Of a stretch of DNA of 64,000 bases, positions 30,701 to 39,722 are shown piece after piece. The notes beneath the pieces were generated by a model. The model worked only from the letters and a program-made list of their open reading frames with translations, was not told the origin of the DNA and searched no databases. Position 1 is the first letter of the stretch. Every line of letters begins with the position of its first letter. Origin of the DNA: Streptosporangium amethystogenes (GTDB lineage Bacteria; Actinomycetota; Actinomycetes; Streptosporangiales; Streptosporangiaceae); assembly GCF_000721075.1 (NCBI RefSeq), contig NZ_JOEQ01000015.1, positions 234,045-298,044 on the forward strand. Reading direction: 5' to 3'. Made by a program: the position numbers and the translations under genes.

Positions 30701-31190
30701 CGCCGACAACCGCCCGCTGCCCGGCCTGGAAGGCGTGGTCGGCTGCTTCGTCAACATGGTGGCGCTCCGCCTCGACTGCGGCGGCGACCCCACCTTCACC
30801 GAGCTGGCCGGGCGGGTGCGCCGGACCGTCCTGGAGGCGTACGCGCACCAGAGCACCCCGTTCAACGAGGTGGTACGGGCGCTGAGGATCCACCCCGACC
30901 CGCGCAGGATGCCGCTCTTCCAGGTCACCTCCGACTGGGCGGGCGACGGCCCCGCGGTGCCGGAACTGGCCGGCTGCGAGGTCGGCTTCGACTACGTGCA
31001 CACCAGGGCCAACCGCTACGAGCTGGAGATGTACGCCGGGATGGCGGGGGAGCGGGTGGTGCTCGACCTGGAGTACGCCGTCGAACTCTGGGACCGCAAG
31101 GAGGCCGAGGACCGCCTGGCCAGAGTGGCCGCGCTGCTCACCCGTGCGGTGCTGGCCCCGGACACGAAGCTCTCGGCACTGCTCAGCTGA
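27774..31190 (+). CDS. NRPS: C - truncated A - T - C
   Basis: About 1138 residues, starting with GTG at 27774 coupled to the previous stop. Domain 1 is an intact condensation domain (HHIISDG, residues 134-140). Residues ~440-595 match only the C-terminal subdomain of an adenylation domain (FQVQLEDVEEVLRAHPAVRDA, LPNYMVPA, then RVRTALLPE where the catalytic lysine should be). The whole N-terminal subdomain with A1-A6 is missing and the lysine is replaced, so it cannot activate a substrate. A carrier domain follows with serine in ALGGHSM, then a second intact condensation domain (QHHLVTDG) at the C-terminus. The carrier must be loaded in trans, probably by one of the stand-alone A domains. The last C domain may release the chain onto an amine. 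Confidence 0.93.
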   Translation: MTGLPDRTAPLSYLQEQLWFVEQDDPGNGSYNELKVLVLDGTLDAARLGRALDEVVARHDVLRTTFVYQGTEPVQAIWARGPVLREASAGGEQALMEYAREVAEAPYDLAAGPLLRASLVTLGSERQALVLGVHHIISDGFSMNLLLDELDAAYRGEPAKGAPAQYGDFARWQRERLAGGRLAADVDHWRRTLDGAPTVLELPADRPRPRRRAGAGRRDRFPLDPGLTGPLGEVAERVGGTLFTVLLSAFAATLYRYTGRGDMVLGTGAPGRPGREFDGTLGFFANIVPVRLRPAGETPFTELADAVSEAAFDAFDHQYVPFEKLVEFLQPERDAGHTPLVQVVFTMWDAGAAERSIGGVPATEIEVTRGRSRFDVAVEAVRRGERVDFFVEYDDALFDEVTIARLMRHHERVLRAVAADPARPLSEIPMISPQEWATLTQGDVTVLDPDGNVLPAGAVGQLVRHSGRHGPTGRLAVRRPDGRVVERGREDRLVGFGPFQVQLEDVEEVLRAHPAVRDAAVIAVEGGAGRELIGYAVAGQPPDALRATLVERLPNYMVPAVIVVVREIPRDEEGRVRTALLPEAAELGERSELPALEAALCAIWARVMNLDVVEPDDDFFALGGHSMLAARLVRELASVLAVRVPLTALFEHCTPADLADYLAARHPALEHTLAGASRADRAGRPEPEPEPEWAPAGRAVPDGTEPDGCALSTAQLQIWINERLAGGDARDFIAAVTYRIRGPLDVDALRGALDALVARHENLRARVALVGDVPVLRFDADARVELPVEDLTGLPEAGRAAEAARRTARDAERGFDLSVAPLVRAGLYRLGDGDHVLALVQHHLVTDGVSMGLLIGELGRLYSDRDTVPAAPHLRFSDYVAWERAWLGGPEAAASERFWRERLRGAPELVLPRTREGRRESRDTEMIAHQLPPADSRRLLGLARRSRTTPYMLVTAAFAAMLAQWSGQDDVVIGTTADNRPLPGLEGVVGCFVNMVALRLDCGGDPTFTELAGRVRRTVLEAYAHQSTPFNEVVRALRIHPDPRRMPLFQVTSDWAGDGPAVPELAGCEVGFDYVHTRANRYELEMYAGMAGERVVLDLEYAVELWDRKEAEDRLARVAALLTRAVLAPDTKLSALLS

Positions 31191-31201
31191 GCAGTGCCCC
31201 C

Positions 31202-31240
31202 CGGTGAGACGACCTCCCGCGAGGCAGGGGCGTCTCACCG
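31202..31240. terminator. Hairpin terminator after NRPS operon
   Basis: Arms CGGTGAGACG and CGTCTCACCG (10 bp, perfect) enclose a 19-nt loop that contains its own small stem CCTC/GAGG. It lies 11 bp after the NRPS stop and faces the convergent IclR gene, marking the right edge of the cluster. Confidence 0.65.
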
Positions 31241-31323
31241 ATCCCGCCACCGGTGCTCACCGGGCCCCCGCGGCACCGGCCCATCCGGGACGGGGCCGGC
31301 GATGGTGATCCGCAGTGCAGGAC

Positions 31324-32106
31324 TCACGAGCGGGTGCGGGGGAGGTCGGCACCTCGCACCTCCTCCTCGATGTCGCGGGCGGTCAGGGCCAGGGCGCTGA
31401 CCAGGTCCGGAAGGCGATCCCGGGAGAAGCGGCTGGTGGGCATCGACACCGAGACGGCTGCCTGGGCGCGGCCGTCCTCGCCGCGTACGGCTCGGCCGAT
31501 GGCGGTGACGCCCTTTTCGGTCCGGCCGGCGTTGATGGCGAAACCCCGGTCGCGGACGGTTCGCAGCTCGCGACGGAGCGTCGCGAGGTTGGGGCGCTGG
31601 TCCAGGCGATCGGCCCATTTCGCCTCGCTGTACAGTGCGTCGAGCCGCTCGGGCGGCAGGTCGGCGAGCATGACCTTGCCACCGGAGGCCAGATGCGCGG
31701 GGAAGACCATGCCCTCGCGGTTGCCGACCCGCAGCGCCTGGGTGCACTCCACCGATCCGATGAACCGTACGTGGTCACCGCCCAGGATCTGCAGGTTGGC
31801 GCTCTCCCGGATCCGCTCGACCAGGCCGGCCAGGTGCGGCATGGCGACCGAGCGCAGCAGCGCGGTACGCGACTGGGAGCTCCCGCCCAGCGAGAGGACC
31901 GGTCCGGCCGCGTACCGGTGATCTTCGCGCCGGATCGCGAAGTCCCGGTAGACGAGCATGGCCAGCAGCCGGTGCGCGGTGGAGGGCGCCACCCCGAGAC
32001 GCTCGGCGGCCTCGCCCACGCCGAATGGACCCTCGACCTGGAGCATGACCGCGAGCTGGAGCGCGTGGTCGACGCTGCGCACGGAGTAGTTCGGTGGATT
32101 CTTCAT
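31324..32106 (-). CDS. IclR-family regulator of gentisate genes
   Basis: A 260-residue IclR protein: N-terminal winged helix (VRSVDHALQLAVML, LGVAPSTAHRLLAML) and a C-terminal ligand-sensing domain (HVRFIGSVECTQALRV through VSVSMPTSR). Start ATG 32106. It is divergent from the gentisate dioxygenase gene with a 100-bp gap, the usual layout for IclR regulators of aromatic catabolism. The ligand is probably gentisate or 3-hydroxybenzoate (inference). Confidence 0.9.
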   Translation of the reverse strand: MKNPPNYSVRSVDHALQLAVMLQVEGPFGVGEAAERLGVAPSTAHRLLAMLVYRDFAIRREDHRYAAGPVLSLGGSSQSRTALLRSVAMPHLAGLVERIRESANLQILGGDHVRFIGSVECTQALRVGNREGMVFPAHLASGGKVMLADLPPERLDALYSEAKWADRLDQRPNLATLRRELRTVRDRGFAINAGRTEKGVTAIGRAVRGEDGRAQAAVSVSMPTSRFSRDRLPDLVSALALTARDIEEEVRGADLPRTRS

Positions 32107-32206
32107 AGCAGAATCTCCTGTTCTTCTCTGGCACTCAGGATACAAGCTGGCAACACGGCGAGACCGGCGACCACCGCCGTGCCACGCCACGTTGAAGGAG
32201 CCAGAG

Positions 32207-33355
32207 ATGACCGAGACCGCGAACTCCCCGGTTCGCCTCGCCGTGGTCGACTCGCCGGACCAGCCGACGCCGTCGGTGGCGTTGGAGGAGTTGTACCGCG
32301 GCTTCGAGAAGGAGCTGCTGGTCCCGCTGTGGACCGAGATCGGCGACCTGATGCCGCCGCACCCGCGGTCCAAGGCGGCACCGCACCTGTGGCGGTGGGA
32401 GAGCCTGCTGGCCCTGGCGGACCGGGCGGGGCATCTGGTGCCGGTCGGGCGGGGCGGGGAACGGCGGGCGATCGCGCTGGCGAACCCGGCGCTGGGCGGC
32501 CGGCCGTTCGCGACGCCGACGCTGTGGGCGGCGATCCAGTACCTGATGCCGGGTGAGGACGCCCCGGAGCACCGGCACACCCAGCACGCGTTCCGCTTCG
32601 TCGTCGAGGGCGAGGGGGTGTGGACCGTGGTCGGCCGCGATCCGGTGCCGATGCGCCGCGGGGACTTCCTGCCCCAGGCGGGCTGGAACTGGCACGCCCA
32701 CCACAACGCGACCGACAAGCCCATGGCCTGGATCGACGGTCTGGACATCCCCTTCCAGTACGTCACCGAGTCGCAGTTCTTCGAGTTCGGCCGTGACGAG
32801 ATCAGCGCGGCCGAACGCACCACCCCCGAACGTTCCCGCTCGGAGCGGCTCTGGGGTCACCCCGGCCTGCGCCCGGTGTCGGCTCCCGGCGCTCAGCCCA
32901 GCACCCCGTTGCTGGCCTACCGGTGGGTCGACACCGACCGCGCGCTGGCGGACCAGCTCAATCTGGAGGCCGAGGGCCATGCCGGAACGGTCGAGCCCGG
33001 CCACGCGGCGGTGCGTTACACCAACCCCACCACCGGAGGCGATGTGCTGCCGACCATCCGGGCGGAGATGCACCGGATCCGCAGCGGCGCCGAGACCTCG
33101 CCCCGCCGGGAGACCGGCTCCTCGGTGTACCAGGTCTTCGACGGTAGCGGTCGCGTCACGGTCGGCGACGCGTCCTGGTCGGTCACCCGAGGTGATCTGT
33201 TCGTCGTCCCGTCCTGGGTGCCGTTCTCGGCGAGGTCCGAGGCCTCGGCGTCCGACTCCGACTCGGGCGCCCTCGATCTCTTCACATTCAGCGACGGACC
33301 AATTTTCGAGGCGCTGCACCTGGACCGCGCCCACGTGGAAGGACGAAACGCATGA
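32207..33355 (+). CDS. Gentisate 1,2-dioxygenase
   Basis: About 382 residues with two cupin domains. The N-terminal cupin holds the iron-binding histidines in PEHRHTQHAFRFVVEG, and later WNWHAHHN; the C-terminal cupin (VYQVFDGSGRVTVGD) lacks a full metal site, as in known gentisate dioxygenases. It cleaves gentisate to maleylpyruvate. ATG 32207 follows GAAGGAG. It is first in the four-gene catabolic operon, and its stop overlaps the next start (ATGA). 1-Hydroxy-2-naphthoate dioxygenase is the main alternative but does not fit the neighbours. Confidence 0.9.
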   Translation: MTETANSPVRLAVVDSPDQPTPSVALEELYRGFEKELLVPLWTEIGDLMPPHPRSKAAPHLWRWESLLALADRAGHLVPVGRGGERRAIALANPALGGRPFATPTLWAAIQYLMPGEDAPEHRHTQHAFRFVVEGEGVWTVVGRDPVPMRRGDFLPQAGWNWHAHHNATDKPMAWIDGLDIPFQYVTESQFFEFGRDEISAAERTTPERSRSERLWGHPGLRPVSAPGAQPSTPLLAYRWVDTDRALADQLNLEAEGHAGTVEPGHAAVRYTNPTTGGDVLPTIRAEMHRIRSGAETSPRRETGSSVYQVFDGSGRVTVGDASWSVTRGDLFVVPSWVPFSARSEASASDSDSGALDLFTFSDGPIFEALHLDRAHVEGRNA

Positions 33356-34188
33356 AGCTCGCCACCATCCGCACCGCCGACGGCGCCACCCGGGCCGTAC
33401 GCGTGGAGGGGGAGACCCTGGTCGACCTCGGTCTCGCCGACGTCGGTGAGCTGCTGGCCCAGCCGGACTGGGCGGAGCGCGCGGCCCGGACGCGGGGAAG
33501 TGCGGTCGCGGGCGTCGGCTACGCGCCGGTGGTCCCCCGCCCCGGCAAGATCATCTGTGTGGGCCTGAACTACCGCAACCACATCCTCGAAATGGGGCGG
33601 GAGCTGCCGCGGTACCCGACGTTGTTCGCCAAGTACCCCGAGGCGCTCATCGGAGCCAACGACGAGATCCAGCTCCCGCCGGAGTCCGAGCAGGTGGACT
33701 GGGAGGCCGAGCTCGCGATCGTCATCGGTAAGACCGTGCGGCGGGCCACCGAGGCCGACGCCGCCGAGGCCATCGCCGGGTTCGCCGTCCTCAACGACGT
33801 CACCGCGCGCGACTGGCAGTACCGCTCCCCGATGTGGCTGCAGGGCAAGACCTGGGAGGGCAGCACGCCGTTCGGCCCCTACCTGGTCACCCCGGACGAG
33901 CTGCCCGGTGGCAGCCGGCCCTCGCTCACCCTGACCGGATCCGTCGACGGCGAGGTGGTGCAGCAGGCCGACACCTCGGACCTCGTGTTCGACCCCGTCG
34001 CCCTGGTGCGGTACATCTCCACGATCCTCACGCTCAGCCCGGGTGACGTGATCGCCTCCGGCACCCCCGGCGGGGTGGGCCACGCCCGCAAGCCCGCCCG
34101 GTACCTCGCCGACGGCGGCGTCCTGGCCACCGAGATCACCGGGCTGGGCCGGTCCGAGGCCAAGGCCGTCGCCGAGTCGGTCGCCTGA
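33352..34188 (+). CDS. Fumarylacetoacetate hydrolase family: fumarylpyruvate hydrolase
   Basis: A 278-residue FAH-family hydrolase. The catalytic and metal-binding segments are present: CVGLNYRNH, then DWEAELAIVIGK for the acidic metal ligands, GFAVLNDVTARDWQ, and TPGGVGHAR near the end. In this pathway it would split fumarylpyruvate to fumarate and pyruvate. Starts inside the dioxygenase stop and shares its last base with the next gene, so translation is coupled. FAH proteins vary in substrate; the call rests on the operon. Confidence 0.88.
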   Translation: MKLATIRTADGATRAVRVEGETLVDLGLADVGELLAQPDWAERAARTRGSAVAGVGYAPVVPRPGKIICVGLNYRNHILEMGRELPRYPTLFAKYPEALIGANDEIQLPPESEQVDWEAELAIVIGKTVRRATEADAAEAIAGFAVLNDVTARDWQYRSPMWLQGKTWEGSTPFGPYLVTPDELPGGSRPSLTLTGSVDGEVVQQADTSDLVFDPVALVRYISTILTLSPGDVIASGTPGGVGHARKPARYLADGGVLATEITGLGRSEAKAVAESVA

Positions 34189-34910
34189 TGGCGGCCGACA
34201 GGAGCCGTGCCGACGCCCTGCGCTGGATGGCCCAGGGCACCGGGACCTTCTTCGGCGCCCTGATCACGCTGCCGGACGACCGGCTGGCCCGGCCGACGGC
34301 GCTCGACGGCTGGACCGGCGGGCACCTGCTGGCCCACGTCGCCGCCAACGCCGACGCGCTGGTCAACCTGGCCCATTGGGCGCGCACCGGCGAGGAGACG
34401 CCGATGTACTCCTCTCCGACGCAGCGGGACGCCGACATCGAGGCCGGTGCCGCGCGGCCGGCGGCCGGGCTGCGCGCCTGGGCCGCACAGGCCGCCGAGA
34501 GCCTGGAGGCACGGCTCGCCGAGCTGGACGAGCGACAGTGGACCCGCCAGGTTCGCACCGCCCAGGGCCGCCACGTCCCCGCCGAGGAGATCCCCTGGAT
34601 GCGCGCACGCGAGGTCATGGTGCACGCCGTCGACCTCGGCGCCGGGGTGGGCTTCGACGATCTCCCGGCCGACTTCCTCGCCGCCCTGATCGACGACATC
34701 ACCGCCAAACGCTCCGGCGACGGCACCGGACCCGCGCTCACCCTCACGGCCACCGGCCACAACGGCACATGGACCGTCTCCGGCACCGGAGACCCCACTC
34801 CGGTGACCGGCACCCTGGCCGGCCTCACGGCCTACCTCTCCGGCCGCCGGACGGACGGCGTCACCGGCGCGGAAGGCCGGCCGGCACCCGAACTTCCGCG
34901 GTGGCTCTAG
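34188..34910 (+). CDS. Mycothiol-dependent maleylpyruvate isomerase
   Basis: A 240-residue protein with a DinB-like four-helix N-terminal domain and a small C-terminal domain. The zinc ligands expected from the C. glutamicum enzyme are visible: His in GGHLLAHVAANAD and Glu/His in WMRAREVMVHAVD. It isomerises maleylpyruvate to fumarylpyruvate with mycothiol as cofactor, fitting an actinomycete. It overlaps the hydrolase gene by 1 bp. Confidence 0.88.
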   Translation: MAADRSRADALRWMAQGTGTFFGALITLPDDRLARPTALDGWTGGHLLAHVAANADALVNLAHWARTGEETPMYSSPTQRDADIEAGAARPAAGLRAWAAQAAESLEARLAELDERQWTRQVRTAQGRHVPAEEIPWMRAREVMVHAVDLGAGVGFDDLPADFLAALIDDITAKRSGDGTGPALTLTATGHNGTWTVSGTGDPTPVTGTLAGLTAYLSGRRTDGVTGAEGRPAPELPRWL

Positions 34911-34942
34911 CCCGGCGCGACGCCTTGAAAGGAACGACAGAC

Positions 34943-36226
34943 ATGGCTGAAGACGGCAACGACGTCGACGTTGTGGTGGTGGGCGGAGGCATCGGCGGTC
35001 TGGCCAACGCCCTCGCACTCACCCGGAAGGGCCTGCGGGTGCGGGTGCTGGAGCAGGCCTCCCAGTTCGGTGAGGTCGGCGCCGGTCTGCAGATCGCGCC
35101 CAACTGCACCCGCATCCTGAGCCACTGGGGTCTGCTCGACGAGGTCAAGTCGCTCGGCGTGCTCCCCGAGAGCATCGTCATGAAGGACGCCGTCGACGCC
35201 GACGTCCTCACCAGGCTCGACCTGCACGACGTGGAGCGGCGCTACGGCTTTCCGTACATGGTGATCCATCGCAGCGATCTGCACGGCACGCTGCTGCGCG
35301 CCTGCCGGCGGGCGGGGGTGGATCTCGTCAACGACGTCGCGGTGACCGGGTACGAGCAGGCCGAGGGGGGCGCTGTCGCCGTGCACGACGGAGGGCGCGA
35401 GTTCGGTGAGATCGTCATCGCCGCCGACGGCCTCCACTCCGTGGCCCGCGGGATCCTGAGCGACGACCGGCCGGTCAGCTCGGCGTACGTCGCCTACCGG
35501 GGCGCCATGCCGATCGAGAAGGTCGCCGATCTCGACGTGCACGTCAAGGACGTGGTCGTCTACGTCGGCCCCAGATGCCATTTCGTCCAGTACTCGCTGC
35601 GCCACGGCGAGATGTTCAACCAGGTCGCGGTGTTCGAGTCGCCGAAGGCGCTGGCCGGCGAGGAGGACTGGGGCACGCCCGACGAGCTGGACGGAGCCTT
35701 CGAGGCCACCTGCGCCCAGGTGCAGGCCGGTCTGCCGCTGATGTGGCGCGACCGCCGGTGGCGGATGTTCGATCGCGAGCCGATCATGGACTGGGTGCGG
35801 GGCCGGATCGCCCTCTCCGGGGACGCCGCCCACCCGCCGCTGCAGTATCTCGCGCAGGGCGCGGTCATGGCCATCGAGGACGCGTGGGTGCTGGCCGAGC
35901 ACGTGGGCGCGCAGGGTGTGACGGGCTCCGCGGCCGCGGGGACCCCGACGGGCGTCGACTGGGACGCCGCCCTGGCGGCCTACAACGCCGTCCGCCCGGA
36001 GCACTGCCGTCGCGTGCTGACCACGGCGCGGGCCTGGGGAAACCTGTGGCACCACGACGGGGAGAAGCGGGCGTGGCGCAACGAGGTGCTCCGTGACCGC
36101 GACATCTACGACTACGACTACGTGGACTGGCTCTTCGGGCCGACCGCTCTCACGCCCGGGCAACTGCCGCCGATGTTCCCGGCACACGCCACCGGAGGCA
36201 CGGTCCGGGACCGGTCGCGGGGGTGA
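34943..36226 (+). CDS. FAD monooxygenase, probable 3-hydroxybenzoate 6-hydroxylase
   Basis: About 427 residues of the group A flavoprotein monooxygenase family. FAD-binding GGGIGGLANALAL is near the N-terminus, the DG motif reads VIAADGLHSVAR, and the second FAD motif is ALSGDAAHPPLQYLAQGA. It matches 3-hydroxybenzoate 6-hydroxylase or salicylate hydroxylase types. The downstream enzymes use gentisate, so 3-hydroxybenzoate (or salicylate 5-) hydroxylation is the sensible call. ATG 34943 follows GAAAGGA, 32 bp after the isomerase gene. Confidence 0.85.
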   Translation: MAEDGNDVDVVVVGGGIGGLANALALTRKGLRVRVLEQASQFGEVGAGLQIAPNCTRILSHWGLLDEVKSLGVLPESIVMKDAVDADVLTRLDLHDVERRYGFPYMVIHRSDLHGTLLRACRRAGVDLVNDVAVTGYEQAEGGAVAVHDGGREFGEIVIAADGLHSVARGILSDDRPVSSAYVAYRGAMPIEKVADLDVHVKDVVVYVGPRCHFVQYSLRHGEMFNQVAVFESPKALAGEEDWGTPDELDGAFEATCAQVQAGLPLMWRDRRWRMFDREPIMDWVRGRIALSGDAAHPPLQYLAQGAVMAIEDAWVLAEHVGAQGVTGSAAAGTPTGVDWDAALAAYNAVRPEHCRRVLTTARAWGNLWHHDGEKRAWRNEVLRDRDIYDYDYVDWLFGPTALTPGQLPPMFPAHATGGTVRDRSRG

Positions 36227-36352
36227 CGCGCCGGGCTGCGCCCGGAGGACCGGACGGGCCGGCAACGCACCCGGCAGCGTGCGCTTTGAGACAAGGCCGC
36301 GTGGTCAGTGGCCGTGGTGGGGTCTTCGCCACCAGGATCTGGGTGGAGCCCC

Positions 36353-36478
36353 GATGAGTTGGCCGCGCCCGTCATCATGTCGATCTACACCAACGGCAGG
36401 GCCGCGGACGCCGTCCTCGACGACCAGGTGATCGCGGACACCGCGACGATCCTCGCCCGAGGCCTCGGCAAGCTCTGA
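36353..36478 (+). pseudogene. Possible C-terminal remnant of a regulator
   Basis: A 41-codon open stretch without its own start reads DELAAPVIM, then AADAVLDDQVIADTATILARGLGKL to a stop. The ending looks like the last helix of a TetR-family regulator. The upstream part is not readable in any frame. It is a plausible gene fragment, not a functional gene. Confidence 0.35.
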
Positions 36479-36567
36479 GGCGCCCGGTGGGGTGACCACC
36501 CACGGGCCGCCGGGGCCAGCAAAGACGGTATCGAGCGCGTCGGCCGGGCGATCATGTCCCCCCCCGG

Positions 36568-36677
36568 TCGAGCACGGATCTTTCTCCTGGTCCGGCAGGG
36601 TGAATTGATCAAGGCCCTGGGGCGGCGTCGGCAGCACCGGCTCGGGGCCGTCTGTCTTTCTCCGGGCGACCGGCTCG
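36568..36677. repeat. Dispersed repeat, copy 1
   Basis: About 110 bp that closely match 63533-63646 (shared first 24 bases, then scattered differences). On the minus strand it contains a nested hairpin (outer GGCCC/GGGCC, inner CGGTG/CGCCG) followed by CCAGGAGAAAG, a ribosome-site-like string, and GTG CTC GAC. The inner stem differs from copy 2 in a way that keeps pairing through a G-U pair. Here no intact gene follows on the minus strand, so this copy looks orphaned. Confidence 0.8.
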
Positions 36678-36757
36678 CGCCGGACGGAGAAGTCCGTACC
36701 CCCACGGGTGGGTGCTGTTCGGTGAACAGCGCAGGTGGTCACGGCCGCCACGTGTGA

Positions 36758-38266
<1,509 letters not shown>

Positions 38267-38328
38267 ACCGCCGACGTCTACCGCACCTCTGAAACGACGC
38301 GACTCCGGAGACCGGCTTCCGGAGCACA

Positions 38329-38361
38329 CCGGCGGCCCCCGATCGGCCTCAGGGCCGCCGG
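38329..38361. terminator. Hairpin terminator after argG
   Basis: Arms CCGGCGGCCC and GGGCCGCCGG (10 bp, perfect) with a 13-nt loop. A smaller stem CTCCGGA/TCCGGAG lies just upstream at 38303-38324. No T-run follows. Confidence 0.65.
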
Positions 38362-38553
38362 GGGCCGGCTCACCGTTGACAGATCGTGACGGCCGGGCTC
38401 GCCTCGTCGGCGAACGTGGCCTGTTCGCTCCTGTGTGGCCGTGACTCGCCGCCGTCCGAGATGCCGCTGGAGGCGGTACTCGACGGGCCGGCCGAAGGTC
38501 GCGCCAGGTTCGGGATCCGGAGCCGGGTACTGCTCGGCCGCTCCGTACGGCGT

Positions 38554-38599
38554 CCTGGAAAGTATTTGACGATATGGAAACTAGAAAGTACTTTCCAGG
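38554..38599 (+). promoter_or_regulatory. Promoter inside an 11-bp perfect inverted repeat
   Basis: CCTGGAAAGTA (38554-38564) and TACTTTCCAGG (38589-38599) form a perfect inverted repeat. Between and overlapping them are a -35 TTGACG (38566-38571), a 17-bp spacer and a -10 TACTTT (38589-38594), so the right arm contains the -10 box. GAAGGAGG and ATG follow at 38623. This is a strong candidate operator for the winged-helix protein coded by the second gene of the operon. Confidence 0.75.
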
Positions 38600-38622
38600 T
38601 AGGAAAGAAGGAGGGCCGACCC

Positions 38623-39108
38623 ATGGACGTCACCCCCGAGGAAGCCGCGCGGTCGCTGGCTCAGGTCCACGAGACGCAGCACAGGGTCCTGCGCGCCGCA
38701 CCGCCGATGTTCCCCGCCTGGTATCCGGTGGCGGTCTGGACCTTCGTCACCGGAATGCAGTTCGTCACCGAGATCACACCCGCCTGGTGGTTCTGGATCG
38801 CCGTGACGGCCCTGTCGGCCGGTCTCGCCGTCGCCGTCCTCAAGTTCGTGAGCGACGTCAGGAACGCGAACCTGCGCCCGCACTCCTCCATGACGGATCC
38901 ATGGGCATGGGTCGGCTTCACCGCCTGGGTGATCATCACCGGTCTCGCGGGCGCCGTGCTGGCGTTGTGGTTCAAGGAACTCGGCCTCGCCTACCCGCGC
39001 ACCGTGATGGGTGTGATCATGACCGTGGTCGTGGCGGTCACCGCGCCGCTGCTGGCCCGGTGGATGTCCGCGCGGACCGCTCGGCGGGCGGAGACGCCGA
39101 AGCGATGA
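38623..39108 (+). CDS. Small membrane protein of an autoregulated pair
   Basis: A 161-residue protein with a hydrophilic N-terminus (EEAARSLAQVHETQHRVLRA) and four hydrophobic segments (roughly 35-52, 55-75, 95-115 and 125-145). It ends in a basic tail. ATG 38623 follows GAAGGAGG. The stop overlaps the start of the winged-helix gene (ATGA). Membrane protein plus small regulator pairs like this are common in actinomycetes; the function is unknown. Confidence 0.8.
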   Translation: MDVTPEEAARSLAQVHETQHRVLRAAPPMFPAWYPVAVWTFVTGMQFVTEITPAWWFWIAVTALSAGLAVAVLKFVSDVRNANLRPHSSMTDPWAWVGFTAWVIITGLAGAVLALWFKELGLAYPRTVMGVIMTVVVAVTAPLLARWMSARTARRAETPKR

Positions 39109-39413
39109 CGTCGCGACTCGACCCGGCGATCCACGCGCCGACCCGGCTGCGGATCGTCTCCCTGCTGGCCGCTGCCGAGGAGGCCGAGTTCGCCTTCGTA
39201 CGCGACAACCTGGGCGTCAGTGACTCGGTGCTGTCCAAACACGCGAGTGCCCTGGAGGCGGCGGGCTATGTGAAGATCCGCAAGGGATACGTCGGCAAGC
39301 GCCCCAGGACGTGGTTCAGCCTCACCCGCGAAGGACGCGCGGCCTACACCGGTCATGTCGCCGCGCTCCAGGCCATCGTCGCCCGGTCAGGTCTCTCGGT
39401 CCTTCCCGACTGA
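39105..39413 (+). CDS. Winged-helix DNA-binding protein (MarR/ArsR-like)
   Basis: A 102-residue protein that is just a winged-helix domain. LRIVSLLAAAEEAEF leads to LGVSDSVLSKHASALEAAGYVKI (recognition helix) and the wing GKRPRTWFSLTREGR. This is the family pattern of transcriptional regulators near the PadR/MarR border (HTH_27/HTH_20). Its gene is coupled to the membrane protein gene. Self-repression at the 38554-38599 palindrome is likely. Confidence 0.85.
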   Translation: MTSRLDPAIHAPTRLRIVSLLAAAEEAEFAFVRDNLGVSDSVLSKHASALEAAGYVKIRKGYVGKRPRTWFSLTREGRAAYTGHVAALQAIVARSGLSVLPD

Positions 39414-39722
39414 GGAGGAACTCGCGGGGGCCGGGTTGCCGAATGCGGCCCCGGTAAGGGGTCCCGAGAGCAGTGGGCGGGTTGTCGATCGCTGTCGGAT
39501 GTGCCAGGTCTCCACGAGTGATCTCCCAAGTCTTGACGAAGGCCGCTTCTGCGGGACCACGTTGGGTTGGGCTCGCCCGACACGGTCTTCCGGTCGTGCC
39601 CGATGTCAAGTGAACGGCCTGGTCGCAGGGCGGTGAGGCGCGATGAGTTGGCTTGTTGTTCTTGGTCAGCGGCGGCCCGGGAGGTTGCGTCCACGGAGGT
39701 GGTGTACGAGTTTCCCCGGCTC
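39414..39722. other. Intergenic, no gene seen
   Basis: About 310 bp between convergent genes. Short open frames exist but none has a ribosome site or a recognisable product. No hairpin or repeat was found. Confidence 0.5.
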
